From: Xiphophorus maculatus
Lineage: Eukaryota > Chordata > Actinopteri > Cyprinodontiformes > Poeciliidae
DNA length: 64,000 bases
Reading direction: 5' to 3'
NCBI RefSeq assembly: GCF_002775205.1
Contig: NC_036451.1
Location: 22,680,351 to 22,744,350 of the forward strand
Of the stretch, positions 34,035-47,744 are shown piece after piece; the stretch's first letter is position 1; each line of letters starts with the position of its first letter. The notes beneath the pieces were generated by a model that was not told the DNA's origin, made no database searches, and worked only from the letters and a program-made list of their open reading frames with translations. The position numbers and the translations under genes are program-made.

Positions 34035-36027
34035 GGATGGGGCTGGTTCCTGACCTGAAACTGAGAAGCTGCTCATTTATTGGTCTGTTTGAGGTTATTG
34101 TCATAATAAAAAGCTCATTTTGAGGGTATTTCTCTTTGGGCAAAAGCCAAGAAAATGTTATGAGAAACACGCTGTGGCTTGAATTTAGAGCTTGATCATT
34201 TGAGGTTCCTAAACCTTTAAAGTTTATTTTTAGGCCATTCCACATGCTCTTTTGTTTTTCAAAAATGGTGCTGTCTTCATACCATTGTTTTATTAATTTG
34301 ACTTTTTTCAGATTTTTGTTCATATGCTCTGCTAGGCTTCACCTGGGCTTCCTGTAATTGTTACAGTATGGATTACTCCGTATCTTATAACTGATTGAAT
34401 ATTGGCAGCATTTGTTTTACATGCATGGACACAATTTTATTTATTAGTTCAAAAAAAAAAAAAAGAGAGATTCTGTTGAACCACACTTCAAAAGCAATGT
34501 CATTTTAATTGGTTAATTTGAAGTAAAATTGTATTTATTACTTTAGTCAGTTTCCAGTTATTTCAGTGACCATTCACAGAGGGATACCAACAACTTTGTC
34601 TATGCCTACCTCTGTTGGTTTTCTATTACTCTGCGACACCTACAATTAAATTTGCCATATAAAAAATTAGCCTCGACGTTGCTTTCCTACGCAATTCCAC
34701 TCGATTCAAATCTGCCTGTATGGCTCCGTCCGGACTTTCTCCCATAGAAGTCGATTTCTGTTGCATTTCAACTGGGCCAATCAGCAAACAGGGAGAAGTT
34801 GTGATTTTTCTGTACTGTTGTAGGATTGGAGTCTGCCTGTAGTTGTAGCGGAGGAAGTGATCAGAGCCGTTCGGTCCGTGTTGGCTACATTTCCAAATGT
34901 TGACATTGCGTTGAGAGTCACCTGGTTGGGTTCAGCGCTTCTCTCTCGGCAGCGGACAGATGGCTGTTTACAGAACACCAGCAATTTCCGGTAAGCGTCA
35001 CCGCTCAAAACCGGTGCCTTACATACGTCACAGGCAAATATCAGCGATTGGGTAAAATGTAAAACCTCAACAGAGTCCAATGGTTTCTCAATAGCCGAGA
35101 GCCCAGACTCTCTGTTCGAAGCAATAATATATTTTCTACCAAAAACCGGCTGTTATTTTACAATAAACACAGCAGCCTGTTAGCTCGGTTCAGACATCAG
35201 TATTTAATTTACATTATTAATAACATTTTGGATCTGTTGAACTTTCTCGTGAATATCTCTAAGTGGGACAAAAAGTGCAAATAATACCAAACGCTTTTTT
35301 TTTTTGTTTGTTTTTTGTTTTTTTGTCGTCGTTACAGATAACACTGCGTACACTACACTATTGTGCACGACCAAAGTTAGAAACAAAGTGACTCAGGTTT
35401 CCTGGGTCTCTTTCGGAGCAAATACATACTTACAGATGATGAGAGGGAGCGGCGAGGACGAAGAGGTTTTGCTGCGTCATACGGGAAATTTCTCCCATGT
35501 TGTGAGATCGGCTCTCAATGAAAGAAGTAGTGACGGGTGTGAGTCTGCAGGAGGACATGCCAGAAGAATCGGAGCGGGTGTGAGGTTTGTCTCCAAAGTC
35601 CATTTTCACACAGGCGCAGCGCTTTAATGTCCTCCGTGCCGCGTTGCAAGTCCAGTTTGTTGTTCTGTCACAGTCGTCACGGACACAGTGAGATTTATTA
35701 TTTCCAGTATGACTTAGAAAAAAGAAAAAAAAAATTAAGAAAAAGCACAAGATTCCCTCCTTACACAACAAACAAGGCTCAGAGAAAAGCTACCATACAG
35801 TTTCAGTGTAGATAAATCTGCTGCTGTACATAAATAATACGGAAGAGGGCAGAGGAGATGCCTGTAACGAGCTTTTCCAGAGGAGCGGCCATGCTGGGTT
35901 GTTTTTCTTTCTCTCTCTCTCTCTCTTTTTTTTTCCTGGTAGCCCTTAAAACATGATTCAGACGGATACCCTCTGCTGATTAAGCGCTGCTGTTCCTCGG
36001 AGCACGGAGACGGTGTCGAGCACACAA
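34035..36027. other. Convergent intergenic region between aasdh and cracd
   Basis: The two genes converge here. I see no gene, only AT-rich sequence and A/T homopolymers (for example 34450-34465 and 35296-35325). Part of the right side is probably cracd 3' UTR. Confidence 0.5.
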
Positions 36028-36033
36028 TTTATT
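36028..36033 (-). terminator. Candidate polyadenylation signal of cracd
   Basis: AATAAA on the minus strand lies about 370 bases after the cracd stop. Another lies at 35694-35699, so the 3' end may be alternative. Confidence 0.45.
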
Positions 36034-36400
36034 ACAACCATGGTGACCCAGTTGGCTCCTAAGGTACAAAAAAAAAAAAAAGTTGGCTACTGCGGTGGTC
36101 AGCCATGGCTGTGATTGGCTGCTGAGGACTTTGTCTTTAGGGGTCGTACAATTGGTGTGATTGGATACATTATACGCATGCTCTCATCTGTTTTACATAC
36201 ATCTGCGCAGCCTTATTGGTCATTTTTGAATGTGAAGCGCACTTTAACGTGGTGGTTATAGCAGCCAGTGGTGTTTCAATGAGGAGTTTTCACGTGGACG
36301 GGAGAACGTGATCCTCAGGCTCCGTGGGTTCTGTGCTCCCTCCACCCCCCCTACACGCCCCCCATGCATGGCGCGTTAAACTGGCGTCGGGTGGTGGGGC

Positions 36401-39400
36401 TTATTTGATGATCTGTGGACAGTCGCTCCAGGCTTTGGCCTTTCGTTTCGCTAGTGCCAGCCAGGCCGGCTCTGTGGACACCTGGGGAGAGTCGCTGGAG
36501 GGGAATCGCTTTGACACGTCCTTGACAGCAGGTGGCGACGGCGTGGAGTCTGAGATTTCAACTGGAATTTTAAAAAAAGAACAATTAAAAAAGGTGAGTG
36601 CCACACCACATCCTTGAAATTCACCCACAAACTGTCAATCTATTTTACTTAGATTTAATGGAACAGGCCGAGGCGACAGTAGATGGTAAGTGTATGAGAT
36701 GGAAGAAAAACATCCTTCAACTGAAAGTCACCATCGCTCAGAAATGACAAGAAATTAGTAATAAACAGTTGTAGGTTGGGGTCCCTACCTGTGACTGAGC
36801 TCGGTAAAGTGCTGGCCTTTTTTAGCGGATCCCTGCGCTCGAATCGTCCCAGCAGGCTGTCGGGTCTTTTAGGCTCCTCAGGAGTCTGAGGCTTGGAGGA
36901 AGGACTGGTTCCTCCGCTCTCTCTCCCGTCTGTAGGACTCACCAGTGCAACCTGCAGAAAGAATTGAAAACTGTGTCAGGGAGAGTAAAGGACAGTGGGT
37001 AAATGGGGATCTGGGCCACCTACACTGTCTTTCTCTCTGGCGTGCTTCTCTGCTAGCTTGGCCTCTCTTTGGCTTCGACGATCCTCACGGGTCTGCTGTT
37101 GCTCCCTGAAGCCTTTCTGCTTCTGCAGGGCCAGGGTAATCCATAAGGGCCCGGTTTCCTTCTCCTGGACCCTTGCGCTGTCCAGTGAGTGCCTGGCCTG
37201 TAAGGAAGGTTTTTCTGCAAGAGAACACACATTTGATTTTTACTGACTACAGTAAACAGACTAAACTTTTTAGTCATAACTACAACTCTAAATACTTTTA
37301 GCATAGAGCCACATTTACAGTTTCATACACAACACAGATTGATGATTTCAGCTAATATACGGCTTGCACCAGGTCCTGGAGACACTGACCTCGCCTGATG
37401 AGCTCTGCCTTCCTGTCTGCCTTCTCTCTCCAAGGGATGTTGATGGAGGGGAAGAAAGACCTCTTCTCCTTCGGCTCCTCCTCTAAATGGACATTACTGT
37501 GGCTGCCCCTGTGCAACTGAGTCACTGCTGATGGGTCTTCGCTTCTACTAGCCTGGTCCTGGACGGATAGATCAGGGCTCCCCGTCCTCTGGATCGCTTC
37601 CTCACAGGGGAACCCGTGGGCTACTTTAGGGAGCGGAGAAGGAGGAGGCGTTGGGGTGGCTCCGGAGGGTTTGGGGGATGGTGTTGGTCTTCTGTAGAGC
37701 GGTGGTTTGGATAGGACTTTCTCTCCTTCATTGTGTGGGACGGGGCTAGTAGGTTTGCCTAGCTTACCCCGGGACATGGCAGGAGATGCAGATGCGTGAA
37801 GATGCTTGCTCACTACTCCCTCTTTCTGAGGCGATGTGGGACTTGATTTGTCCGAAAAGACGGAGGATGCGTCAGAGTCTGGCTCGATTGGAGTGAGAGG
37901 TGAAGGGACGCCGTCGAAGCTGTCTCCAGCGCTGTAGCGTTTCTTCCGTTTCTCTGTGGACTGTTCGCTGTGAAAACGCAGTGAGTAGTTTGTCCTTCTC
38001 AGCTTTATTCCAAAAGGTGAGGGGTTGTCCTCACCGTCCTGTCCCTGCGTCTCCCCCTCCTCCGTCTTGTTCTGAAGCCGGCTCTTTACTTCGGAGCCCT
38101 CGGGTCTGTCCCCGGGGCTGGGAACCAGGAAAGACGGGAGGTCTTTGGCAAACATGCACTCCTCTGAGCCTCTCTCTACAATCCGAACAGTTTTGCTTGT
38201 CCGAGTGTGAGGTTTAACGGTTGGAGATTGGGACCCAGCTGTAGGACTGTCAGATCGAGCAGCTTCCTCTCCTCCTCCATCCTTATGATCTGTGCTGAAA
38301 ACCTCAGAGTTTCTGTTTGAGTCGCCAAACTTCTTCTTTGCAGGGATGATGGAGAACTTGGCACTGGCGGACATTGTTTTTCTGAGGTTGGTGTGAGCAA
38401 ATGGAGGCTGCTCGTCGCCGCTGAGCTGAGGCTGATTCCTGCTCGGAGGATCCGGGTACTCATCGTATTTCCCATCCTCAACCCCCTTAAATATCTTTGA
38501 GCGGATACTCGCCCACTCCGCCAGCACGGCTGCACTCGACTCATCCGGGGAGACTGAAGACTCACTGAGAGACTTGGTTTTTCCAGATTTGCGGTCCGGT
38601 GAGCTCTTGCCCGTTGCGGAAGATGTTCCTTGGGCCTTTCTTTCCTCTCCCAAACCCAGTAGGGACTTGCATGCGGTGTCTTTGATCTGGTCTAAATTGA
38701 CAGCTGTCCCACAGAGCTGGGCCCCTGTCACCAGTATAGCTGTGTGGGGGACATATGGAGATGCCGGCAGGTTGGGGGAGTCTTTTCTTTCCTGGGAGGA
38801 AGCCGTAGCTCTTTCCCTTTGATCAGCGTCCGCAGTGCCCTGATGGCTGGCGGCTGGTGTAACAGGGGTCAGATTTACCTTCTGGAAGAGAATCTGTTTC
38901 TCTCCAGAGGAAACCTTGAAGGAAAAGGGTCTCTGTCGCTCTTCCATCTCCCTCCAGCGCTGCTCCTCGGCTCGCCGCTTCTTCTCTTGTTCATCAGTGA
39001 TCCCAGCGCCCTCTTCAGTCAGCATCTTGTTCTGCTCCTCCAGTTGCAGTTGTTTCTTTTGTTCCGTCTCCCTCAGCCTCAGTTTCTGCTCCTCTTTTTT
39101 CTTCCTTTCCGCTTCCTGCTTTTTGCGCTTCTCTGCCTCAAGTTCCCGTTGCCTCCTTGCCGCCTCCTCTTCTTGCTTCCTCTTTTCTTCCTCCTCGCGT
39201 CTCTTCCTTTCCTCTTCCTCCATTTGCTTTTGCTCTTCCAGTCGCCTCTTATCTTCTTCCTCTCGCCGTTGACGCTCTTCTTGCTTTCTCCTTTCCTCCT
39301 CCTGTTTCCTCCTTTCTTCCTCTGCCCTGATCCTTCTTTCCTCCTCCTCTCTCCTCAGCCTCTCTGCTTCCTCCCTCATCTTTCTTTCCTCCTCTCTTTT

Positions 39401-42400
39401 TCTTCTTTCAGCCTCCTCGCGCCTCCTCCGTTCTTCCTCTTCTTTCATTCTTCTATCTTCCTCCTCTCTTTGTCTCGCAGCCTCTTCTTGCTTACGTTTT
39501 TCCTCTTCTTCTCTGACTCTCTTTTGGTCCTCCTCTTCTTTCCTCCTCCTCTCTGCCTCCTCTCGCATCCTCTTCTCTTGTTCCTCCTGTTGCTTCTTGC
39601 GACTCCTCTCTTCCTGCAGTTCACGCATCCTCAGCTCCTCCGCCCTCTTCTTCCTCTCCTCCATTTCCTCTCTGAACTGTTGCTCCTCCATCTCCCTCGT
39701 TCTCCTGGCCTCCAGTATTTCCTCCTCGTAGAATCTCTGCTTCTTCAAGCTTTCCTTGGAGGACTCCAGAGATGCTCTGCGCTGGTCAGCTGCCTCCAGC
39801 TCCTCCTGCATGACTCCAGGAATGGACACCTCCTGGAGATCCTGGGGATGAAGGGACAGGATTGACTTAAAGTTCTAAGCCTCTGACTTTTGTGGATAAC
39901 GTCACAGATTAACGTCTTCCTTACCAGTGTGAACCGCCGGTGTTTGCGGGAAATCCTCTGGTTTTTTGGTTTGACGGAGAGCTTATGCTTGGCAGCGGTG
40001 TTGTCCAGGCGAGTGACAGACTGGGGGACAGCATCTAGATTGATGGACTCAATGGTACCGGTTGGTGGGAGGACCCGTTTGGACCTCGGGGACTTCACTG
40101 GCGTGCTGTGCTGCGCAGATGATTGAGCTCCTTGGACCTGCAACAGAAAATGTATTTGCAGCAACCTTGCAAAAGTCTCGACACCCCTATGGGTTATCAT
40201 TTCATCACTGAGGTCACACATTTCAATGTATGTAAGTGGGATTTTGTTGGAAGATCAACAAAGAGTTCTGCAGAACAGGAAAGTGTAAGGAAGCACGATT
40301 TATGGTTTTCAAAACTCAAAGATTTTAGGCGTAGCCTGCATTTGTGTTCACCCCCCTTCACTCTGATACTCCCAAAATAAAATCTGTAATAAATAATTGA
40401 CTTCAAATATGAAAATGCTCAAAATTAAGTTTTTGGACTGAAAACATTCTTTTGCAGAACACTAAACACTCATCAGAGTTAATAGGACGATGTATCTGAT
40501 GACAAAGGTGGTTCTACCAGGTTCTAACAAAGAGGTGCCTAGAGGGAAAGTCCTTCAGATTTATTTTTTTTGAAATTTTACATTATTTTTCTTCCACTTT
40601 ACAATTTCACACTACTTTGTGTCTGTAAAACACACAATAACAGTGAAAAAAGCTTAAAGTTAAAACTTCTGAAAGGTCCAAATAAACATGAGACGCTTCA
40701 TCAAAGAAAGTTAAAATCTACAGCCTACTTCCCCCAAAACTGTAATCTTCACAATGAAAATCACGTTCAGCCGTTACCTTCGGTTCCATTTTGGGCGGCT
40801 CAGCTTCTACCTGGGCCAAAACCTGCAGAGGGCTTCGGGGAACCTCTTCCTCATCTGAGCTTCCCTCATCCCCCTCACTTTTTCGAAGAGAAGGAGGCTT
40901 CTGGCCAAACTTTATACCTTGTGCGATCTGCCTCTGTGTGGTGAATAAGTCCGATGTTTTAATCCACTCATCCGGAGCAGTCATGTCGTGTATTTGAGAA
41001 TACTTATGGATAAATGTCTCTGAGCAGGGTGTGCCTTGACCACAAACCTTTATAGCCACCAACAAGCTATTGCATTATTGTGGATGGATGTGTCACCACT
41101 CTAATCAGTCATGGTTCATTTAATCTGCTTTGTTGGTGTCCTGGCATGAAATCTGGACACTGATGGGTGTTCAACAAGGATAACGACTCGAGACACACGT
41201 CAAAGCTCATTTTGGACTGCATTAAAGAAGATATTAAAGGTGACCTACTGTGCTTCCTCGACCAGGTTAGGATAGATCTAAGGGCTAAACATAACATGTT
41301 CACTACATTTTTTGCGCATTATAGTTTCCTAGATGATGAGATTTTAGTCTGGTCAACTCTGCCTGTTTCAAGCTCCTTTCAGAATGAGCCCTTTTAGAGT
41401 TTCTTGTCGCTTTAAATCAAATTATTATGCCGCAGGCCACGCCCCCCGCCTCAGTGTTTACATTCACATATAAAAACGGCTGGAAACAGATGCACGTATA
41501 TATACAACAGTACATATTTGAAAAGCGGTAGTGGGGCCTCCTGCACAACCAACAAGAATTCAGCGAGTGGTTTCTGAACGGTTGGCCAACAACAAAACAT
41601 CTGACTTTTCCAGCAGCCATTGTACAGCGCATGCAGCGGTAATACCAGTGCTTTTTCACTTGGGTTGCTAGGCAACAGTGAATTTTGGACCCAACAATCG
41701 GGAGGTTTTTGAAATTGCTCGTTTTACACACGCCAAAAGACATTAATTTATTTCCAAAAACGGCTCAAAGTTGTTGGGTTTTTTTTAAGTGCGTGGGCTG
41801 TTTTTAAATGGAAGTACAAAACATGCAAAAAAAAAAGTAACTTTTGCTTAATACGTTCCCCACTAAGCATTTGAAATTATTCCAACTTTATCTCGATTCA
41901 GAATTTATGCACTGTATTTAAAAGCTCCGCCTGCTCCGGGAAACCTACACATTTCAATGAACTACGGATAACATAGAAAACAGAGGTGAACCACAACCTC
42001 TTGATGTGGTCTGGTGCAACTTGCCAAGAGACATTTTATCAGACATTAATGGGCATGCAGGTGGAATTTTAAACATGCGTGAATCGGTGAAAATCTATGA
42101 AAGATTCACCCTTGTCCTCACTTCTCTGTCCACCCAGTTGTTATTTTTAAACAGATAACCGAAATTGTGTTTTTATTCATGCAAATTCAGTCTAACCTTG
42201 TCAAAGAACAGCTCGGATAAATCCTAAAAAAAAAAAGATCAACATTCATGGGAATTGTGAGCGCATGCAAACATCTGAACCTCACTGCATGCATGGCGCC
42301 ACTCTGCGGCGTGCATGTTGAGCTCAGAGAAGTGTAGGGTTTTGTGCGGGGACCACCTGAAGGTTCCTAACTTTATCTGAAACGTTTTCCTGGGACATGC

Positions 42401-45400
42401 TGCGATCCAGACCGACTTCCTCCGGCGGCTCCTCTGGGATAAAGATGCTGTCGTGGGAGAGAGCTCGAGATCCGATGGGATTCAAGTCCCTGCAGAGGAT
42501 GGAGAGCGTTCTCAGAGGTGCACCGCAGCTCGTTCTTACTCTCCAGCTTTTTACAGCTCCGGCAGTTTCATCACTTCACTTTACCGTTTACAGTGCAAAG
42601 TCTCACTCTAAACTTCACTTTCAAATGAGATAGATTGTCTACAGAGATGACACAGCAATTTGAATAGAGATTATGACTTGTTGAATCACTTCCTTGTTAT
42701 AAACCTTTCAATGCACCTACCTCAGATTTTTACTGGACTCCTCATTGTCAGACACAGCTCCACTGCACACTTCCCCGGTTGAAAAACTTGCTTTTAGCTC
42801 TGCTCCATCAAAGCTCCTTTTAGCTTCCCGTTTCTTCTTCTTCCCGAAGAGCCGTCTGAACGGCTGGAATTTGCCCTGTCGTCTTCTCTCTGCCGGGTGG
42901 GGGGGAAAGAAAGTAGACGATAATCACAGCTCCATGTAATCACATCAATCTTTTTTTCTTTTTAATCACGCTTTTAGTGAAGATAACGAGTGGGATGATG
43001 CCCGAGGGCTCGTTTTTTTTAAAACATGCGACTGAGCAGATAATGAAATGCGAGCGACACTGCTGAAATAAAACGAGTGAAAACAGCAGATAAGATGATA
43101 AGCGAGGTGACAAGCGAAGAAGAAAACCTTGGGCTCCAGTTGGAGGGGATGGGAAAAGACAAATCTCAAGCCCTAAAAGCAGGAAAAGAAATGCTGGGGG
43201 AGGGGGGGGATCTCTGGTTTAATGGAAATGAACAAAAACAAAAAACCAGAGGCAGAAAACAGCAACAAGTCAGAGACAAACGCCCAGTGATTCACAGAGC
43301 TCCAAGAGTCAGGGCCAAAAGTTTGACTCCTGTCGCATTTGACCTGCATTTAAGTGTTTTCACTTTTGTTTAACCACTCTGTTTGGAAGCAATCTCTTCA
43401 TGTGTCCGATTAGAAAAAGAGCATGCATCAACATGTGACATATCCGTTGAGAGAAAGCAGCTGTAAAACCTTTTTATTGGCGGCTCACGGGGAAGTCTTA
43501 AACCAAAGCAAGAAATTAACTTTGGACTCTCAGCTAAAGCCAGAACTTCACATCTGTCAAAGCAAAAAAGAGAAAATTCACTGGTGTCTCATTCAAGCTC
43601 GCATCAGTTTCAACGAATTTTGTGCTTTGCTTTTTCTCCGTGTCTGTGTACTTGTAAGGATGCACCCTGTGAAGTAAGTGGGTGAGGTTACAGAGCTGAG
43701 TCTCAGGCTCTGTGGGTATCCCTTTCAGAGCTAAAAGTAGCAACTGGTGTGGGATTTCACTGCACACCCCTCTCACTGAACCCGAGGCATGATGGGGAAG
43801 TGATGCAGTAAACTCATTTCTCCTCTTAGATCTTTTGACCCTAAACTTTGTCTTTTCTGTGGGAAGAAAAAAAAGACAGGCATCTGCACTGCATTATGGA
43901 TTTTAATACATGTATATTTATAGGAATATGGGAATCGGGAGTTAGATTTGCACTCGTTTCCAGTGATGAACATGCCTGAGGCACTGATTTGTGATTTTGT
44001 TTGCAAGTTTAAGTTTCCTCAGTGATTAAAACCAGTTTTGTGCCCAAATGCTTCACATAAAGCAGAAGTTGTAGTCGAATAGCTAAATTTAAGCAAGTCT
44101 CTGAAAAGGGCTAACACTGCCGACAAGCTAGCTTGGTTTGCTTAGTTAGCTAAAAAACATTTTGCTATGAAAATTTTTTTTTTTTTTAAATGAAAACCCT
44201 TTTCAGTTTACTAATCTGAAAAGGGTTATTAAATGTCCCTCTACACCTGAAACTGAAATAATGTTTGATTGTGAACTCCACTTAGCATTTTGTGATAGAA
44301 AATGCTAGTTTGTTAAGGAAAAACAAACACACCAATAAAAGTGTGTGCCATTTTCTTTAAAAAAAAAAACACCATAAACCATAATAATTTGTAGGGATGT
44401 CTTGATATCAAGATTCACTTTTTAATAGACAGGTTGAGTCAAACTGCAATGATGTGTTATGAACTGAATCATAAAAACAGTTGTACCAAAATAAAGAGCT
44501 AAGCTAGTGGCGCTAGCCTAGCATCTCAGTAAGTTTCCAGGTTGGAAATTCAAGTCTATTTAGGACCGCAGCTGTGTGCAGCCAGCAGCAAAAAGTAGTT
44601 TGCTGTTCAGAAAAACGGACACGCTGCTGTGTTCAGAAAGTTATTGGTGGGAAGTAATGCAGTGTTATTTTACCGCACTTTATGATCATACATTTCCAAA
44701 CAGACATGGCAGATATCGAACCAGCTAGTTCTCGCTGTCCGCAAACGTCTGATCTTAAATGGCACTTTATGATCAGGGATTAATAAAATTCCAATCTGGC
44801 CATTTTTAATAAGTAGCCAGTTTAAAGACAAGACCGTTTTCTTTTTGTTGCCGAACCTGCCAGTGTCCATGCTTTTAACATAAAGCAGCTTTAATGTTTT
44901 CAACTGAAAATCCACAAATGTCCTCCATTTAAAAAAACCCCAACAAAAAACAGTAATTCTTCCAACTCTTGGGTTATTTTCTTTCTCTTTGTGATTAAAT
45001 CTACGCGAGTTTATATGCTTAATTCATAGTTATAATATATATTATTTATTTTTTATAAAGTTATGTAATAATATATTTCTTCTGTCATGTTCCATAAAAA
45101 AAGACAAACTCAGTATTACAGTTTCAGAGGGGGACGGTACAGTTTGTGCGTGTTTACAGCAATAGCTGACTACATGACAGAAAACATGACTGGCTGTTTT
45201 TGGGTTATGACTAACATGAAGGGATTTTTTTTTTTTTCTCCCTCCAGGCGGCAGACCTATCTGCAGAGCTGGAGGGGTCACTGATGTTTTCATCTTGGAT
45301 CTTTGTTCTTATCTGCGTTAGTGAGAAAATGGATGCTGTGGCTTAGCGGTCCGTGGGACCAACTGATGCCGAGGTGCAGCGCTGATGTTCTGCCGCCCTG

Positions 45401-46966
45401 CAGCATGTTCTCCCATCATCTCTGCCCGTCCAGTGGCACAAAGCCCATAATGCACTGCCACGGGCACGCTCAAACGCTCATGCATGAAATAAGACAGGAC
45501 ACTTTTTTTTTCCCCTTTTCTGTAGAGTAGACAACGCGGGAGTCAGATCCCGCAGAACACCAGCCCAACCCAACTCGAAGACTCGCAGTGAAGTGCATTT
45601 TGTTTAGACGTCTTCACTTCAGACCCTTCCTGGGTTTTACAATTCAACCCACTGATGAAGGATCATCTACTATCCGGTTAGGGAGTTGTCATTTAATTCA
45701 ACTTTAATATAAAGACGTAGATTTTAGTTGATGTAAACTAAGATATCCACAGGCAGTATGCTACATTTTACTCACACATTTGAACTGGAACACTAACAAA
45801 TAATGTTAAATAAAATGTAAAGAAAGATTTGCTAACATATGTGCAATAGAATTGTTATGGACAGACAATTAGGTCAATTTTATTTGGGAAACCCAAGTTT
45901 TTTCATCAAAATACGCAGTATTAATCAAACATAAGCTTATTGGAATTTAAAAGTGATGATTAGGGAATGTAAAACCCAGCAGAAAATGTGTAAAATGTGT
46001 TTCTACAGTTATTATGTCCAAAACTGTTTATTTTTTATTTTTTATATGAGGTACTCCAAGTAAAACAATGTGATTAAAACTTCTCCACGTACTCAGAAGT
46101 ACTTTTACATTGAAGAGTTACCACAGTCCAGGCTGTAAACTGCCACAAACTGCATTCATTAAGTCAGAACAATGCTGACTTTTTGAATTGCTTAGGCGAA
46201 TTTTTAACTTCAAACTAGATCATAAAAACCAGACGCACACATCCTTGGACTGATAATGAGGTGTTATGAATTGATACAATCAGTATTAGTGTTGATTACA
46301 TTAATGTTTGCGTCACGCATTGCGAGGGTACTGATTAAACACGTCCTTCTTCTGTTCTATGTGGTCTTTTGCACTTGGACACAAAAGTAGCTTTCCGATT
46401 AAAAGCCAACTTTACTTCTAATCTTCCGTCATTTTTCCAACACGGCCCAAGCCTTCAAATCAACATACCAACCATCTTACAAGGATCGAGGAAAGGCAGG
46501 AAGAAACTTGGCAGAAATTTGAACACAGCACACAAGTCTCCTCTAAAAAGTCAAACCCATCACCACGCCATGCAGCTCTTAAAGAGACAGTGAGCCAAAC
46601 TGGAACTGTTTTACGTATGAAGCATTTTTATGTTGATCTGACCATGTGCTTTGAACCATTATCCCAGGATAAGGTCCAGTAGGAACACATTTCCATCACA
46701 GTCTTATTTAAAATCACCTGGTATTTCAAATAGTTCAATATTTCATGTACTCTAAAAATCTCACAGGGCCTTTAGAAAACTATGATTTTACATATTCGTC
46801 CTTTGGTTGATTTTGCATGTTTGTTCGATGTGATTTGTTTGTGTAACTCCACTGTCTCCTTAAGAAATGCCTTAGGAGCACTCTTCAGTTCCCATTTACC
46901 TGAGCCTCTGGGTTCGGTTACCTCTAAAAGCACCTCATGGTTGTTTTCTGTTGCATCCGTTGCCAT
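36401..46966 (-). CDS. cracd: CRACD (KIAA1211), capping-protein-inhibiting regulator of actin dynamics
   Basis: CRACD restrains actin capping protein in the cytoplasm and so promotes actin polymerisation. Minus-strand exons are 46922-46966 (candidate start), 42721-42887, 42357-42489, optional 42197-42223, 40778-40933, 39925-40137, 37390-39841, 37024-37214, 36789-36951 and 36401-36561. The frames join, giving 1226 aa (1235 with the microexon), close to the human length of about 1233. Motifs matching human are SHDSIFIP, VRNLQ...GIKFGQ, GTIESINLDAVP, RLDNTAAKHKLSVKPK, KHRRF, PLWITLALQKQKGFREQQ, and the terminal STEPAWLALAKRKAKAWSDC then PQIIK. Exon 7 begins with a long Glu/Arg/Lys coiled-coil-like tract (about 38950-39760), then a Ser/Pro-rich region. 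An N-terminal basic patch reads GKFQPFRRLFGKKKKRE. The first coding exon (MATDATENNHEVLLE) rests on splice signals and frame only. Confidence 0.9.
40155..40690. repeat. Tc1/mariner-derived relic in a cracd intron
   Basis: CTTGCAAAAGTCTCGACACCC, CATTTGTGTTCACCCCCCTT and CACTCTGATACTCC match fish Tc1-like repeats I recall. Near 40590 the reverse-oriented TTCCACTTTACAATTTCACA part appears. No coding capacity remains. Confidence 0.5.
42197..42223 (-). CDS. cracd: Candidate 27-nt microexon of cracd
   Basis: The minus strand has a polypyrimidine tract ending TTTTAG, then 27 bases encoding DLSELFFDK, then the donor AAG|GTTAGA. The microexon is phase 0 on both sides, as are its neighbours at 42357 and 40933, so it can be included or skipped without a frameshift. 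Human CRACD as I recall it aligns without these nine residues. Confidence 0.45.
42890..46921. other. cracd intron between candidate coding exons 1 and 2
   Basis: I see no gene in this stretch. It is AT-rich with homopolymers, and the 60-98 codon frames have no recognisable motif. Confidence 0.4.
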
Positions 46967-47512
46967 GGTAAACCGCACACTTTGACTGTAGTGGGAGAAA
47001 AAGAAGGTTGAACATAAAGGCGGGGTTGCTGTTATTTACTGCAGAGCGTGAGTACGAGGTTTTAACGGAGGGAAACGATGAGAGCAGAGGGACACGGGAA
47101 AGAGAAAACTGACTGCAGAGGAGCTGCAAACCTTCACCAGGTCCTGCTTTTCTTTTAATTCTCCGCCGCCTCCGGCATTGTCATCGGAAAAGGTTGGCTC
47201 TGTTAGCTTCTGCAGAGTAGCCCTTGGTGACTGCGGCCGGATAAAGCCTGAAGCTGTTTTGCAGTGCAACATGAGCGCCCCGAGGCCGCTCTGTTCGCTC
47301 GCTTCCTTTCCAAGTCCACTCCGGCTTCTTGTAAACATTTCATCCCGATCCAAAATGTTTGGGTTTTCTCTCAGCTTTCATGTAATTCTGCAAATCTGAA
47401 TACATTACAAACTGTTCTTTTTTACTTTTTTGGGTCGTGCTAACCGCTTGTTTCACGAATCAAGAGACCAAACAAATCTGGAGTTGACTTCTGATACAGT
47501 GGTAGAGGAATA

Positions 47513-47744
47513 CACTGCTCAAAAAAATAAAGGGAACACTCAAATAACACATCCTAGATCTGAATGAAAGAAATATTCTCATTGAATACTTTGTTCTGTA
47601 CAAAGTTCCATTTGCACAACAGCAGGTGAAATTGGTTGTCAATCAGTGTTGCTTCCTAAGTGGACAGTTTGATTTCACAGAAGTTTGATTTCCTTGGAGT
47701 TATATTGTGTTGTTTAAGTGTTCCCTTTATTTTTTTGAGCAGTG
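47513..47744. mobile_element. Tc1/mariner-like MITE, 232 bp, TA-flanked
   Basis: The ends CACTGCTCAAAAAAATAAAG and CTTTATTTTTTTGAGCAGTG are perfect inverted repeats, extended by GGAACACT/AGTGTTCC, and are flanked by TA at 47511-47512 and 47745-47746. It is non-coding and of a type abundant in fish. Confidence 0.8.

Noticed and set aside
33430-34323. 297-codon minus-strand open frame
   Set aside because: It overlaps the last aasdh exon antisense and its 3' region, has no known motif, and reads the complement of PQQ-repeat coding sequence.
38744-39865. 373-codon plus-strand open frame rich in Leu, Phe and Pro
   Set aside because: It is the antisense shadow of the Glu/Arg/Lys coiled-coil exon of cracd; the composition is explained by complementing GAG/AAG/CGG codons.
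42197-42372. AAA|GTTAGG as the cracd donor after SHDSIFIP
   Set aside because: CAG|GTGGTC fifteen bases further on keeps VRNLQ, which aligns with human VKTLQ, and is a better donor.
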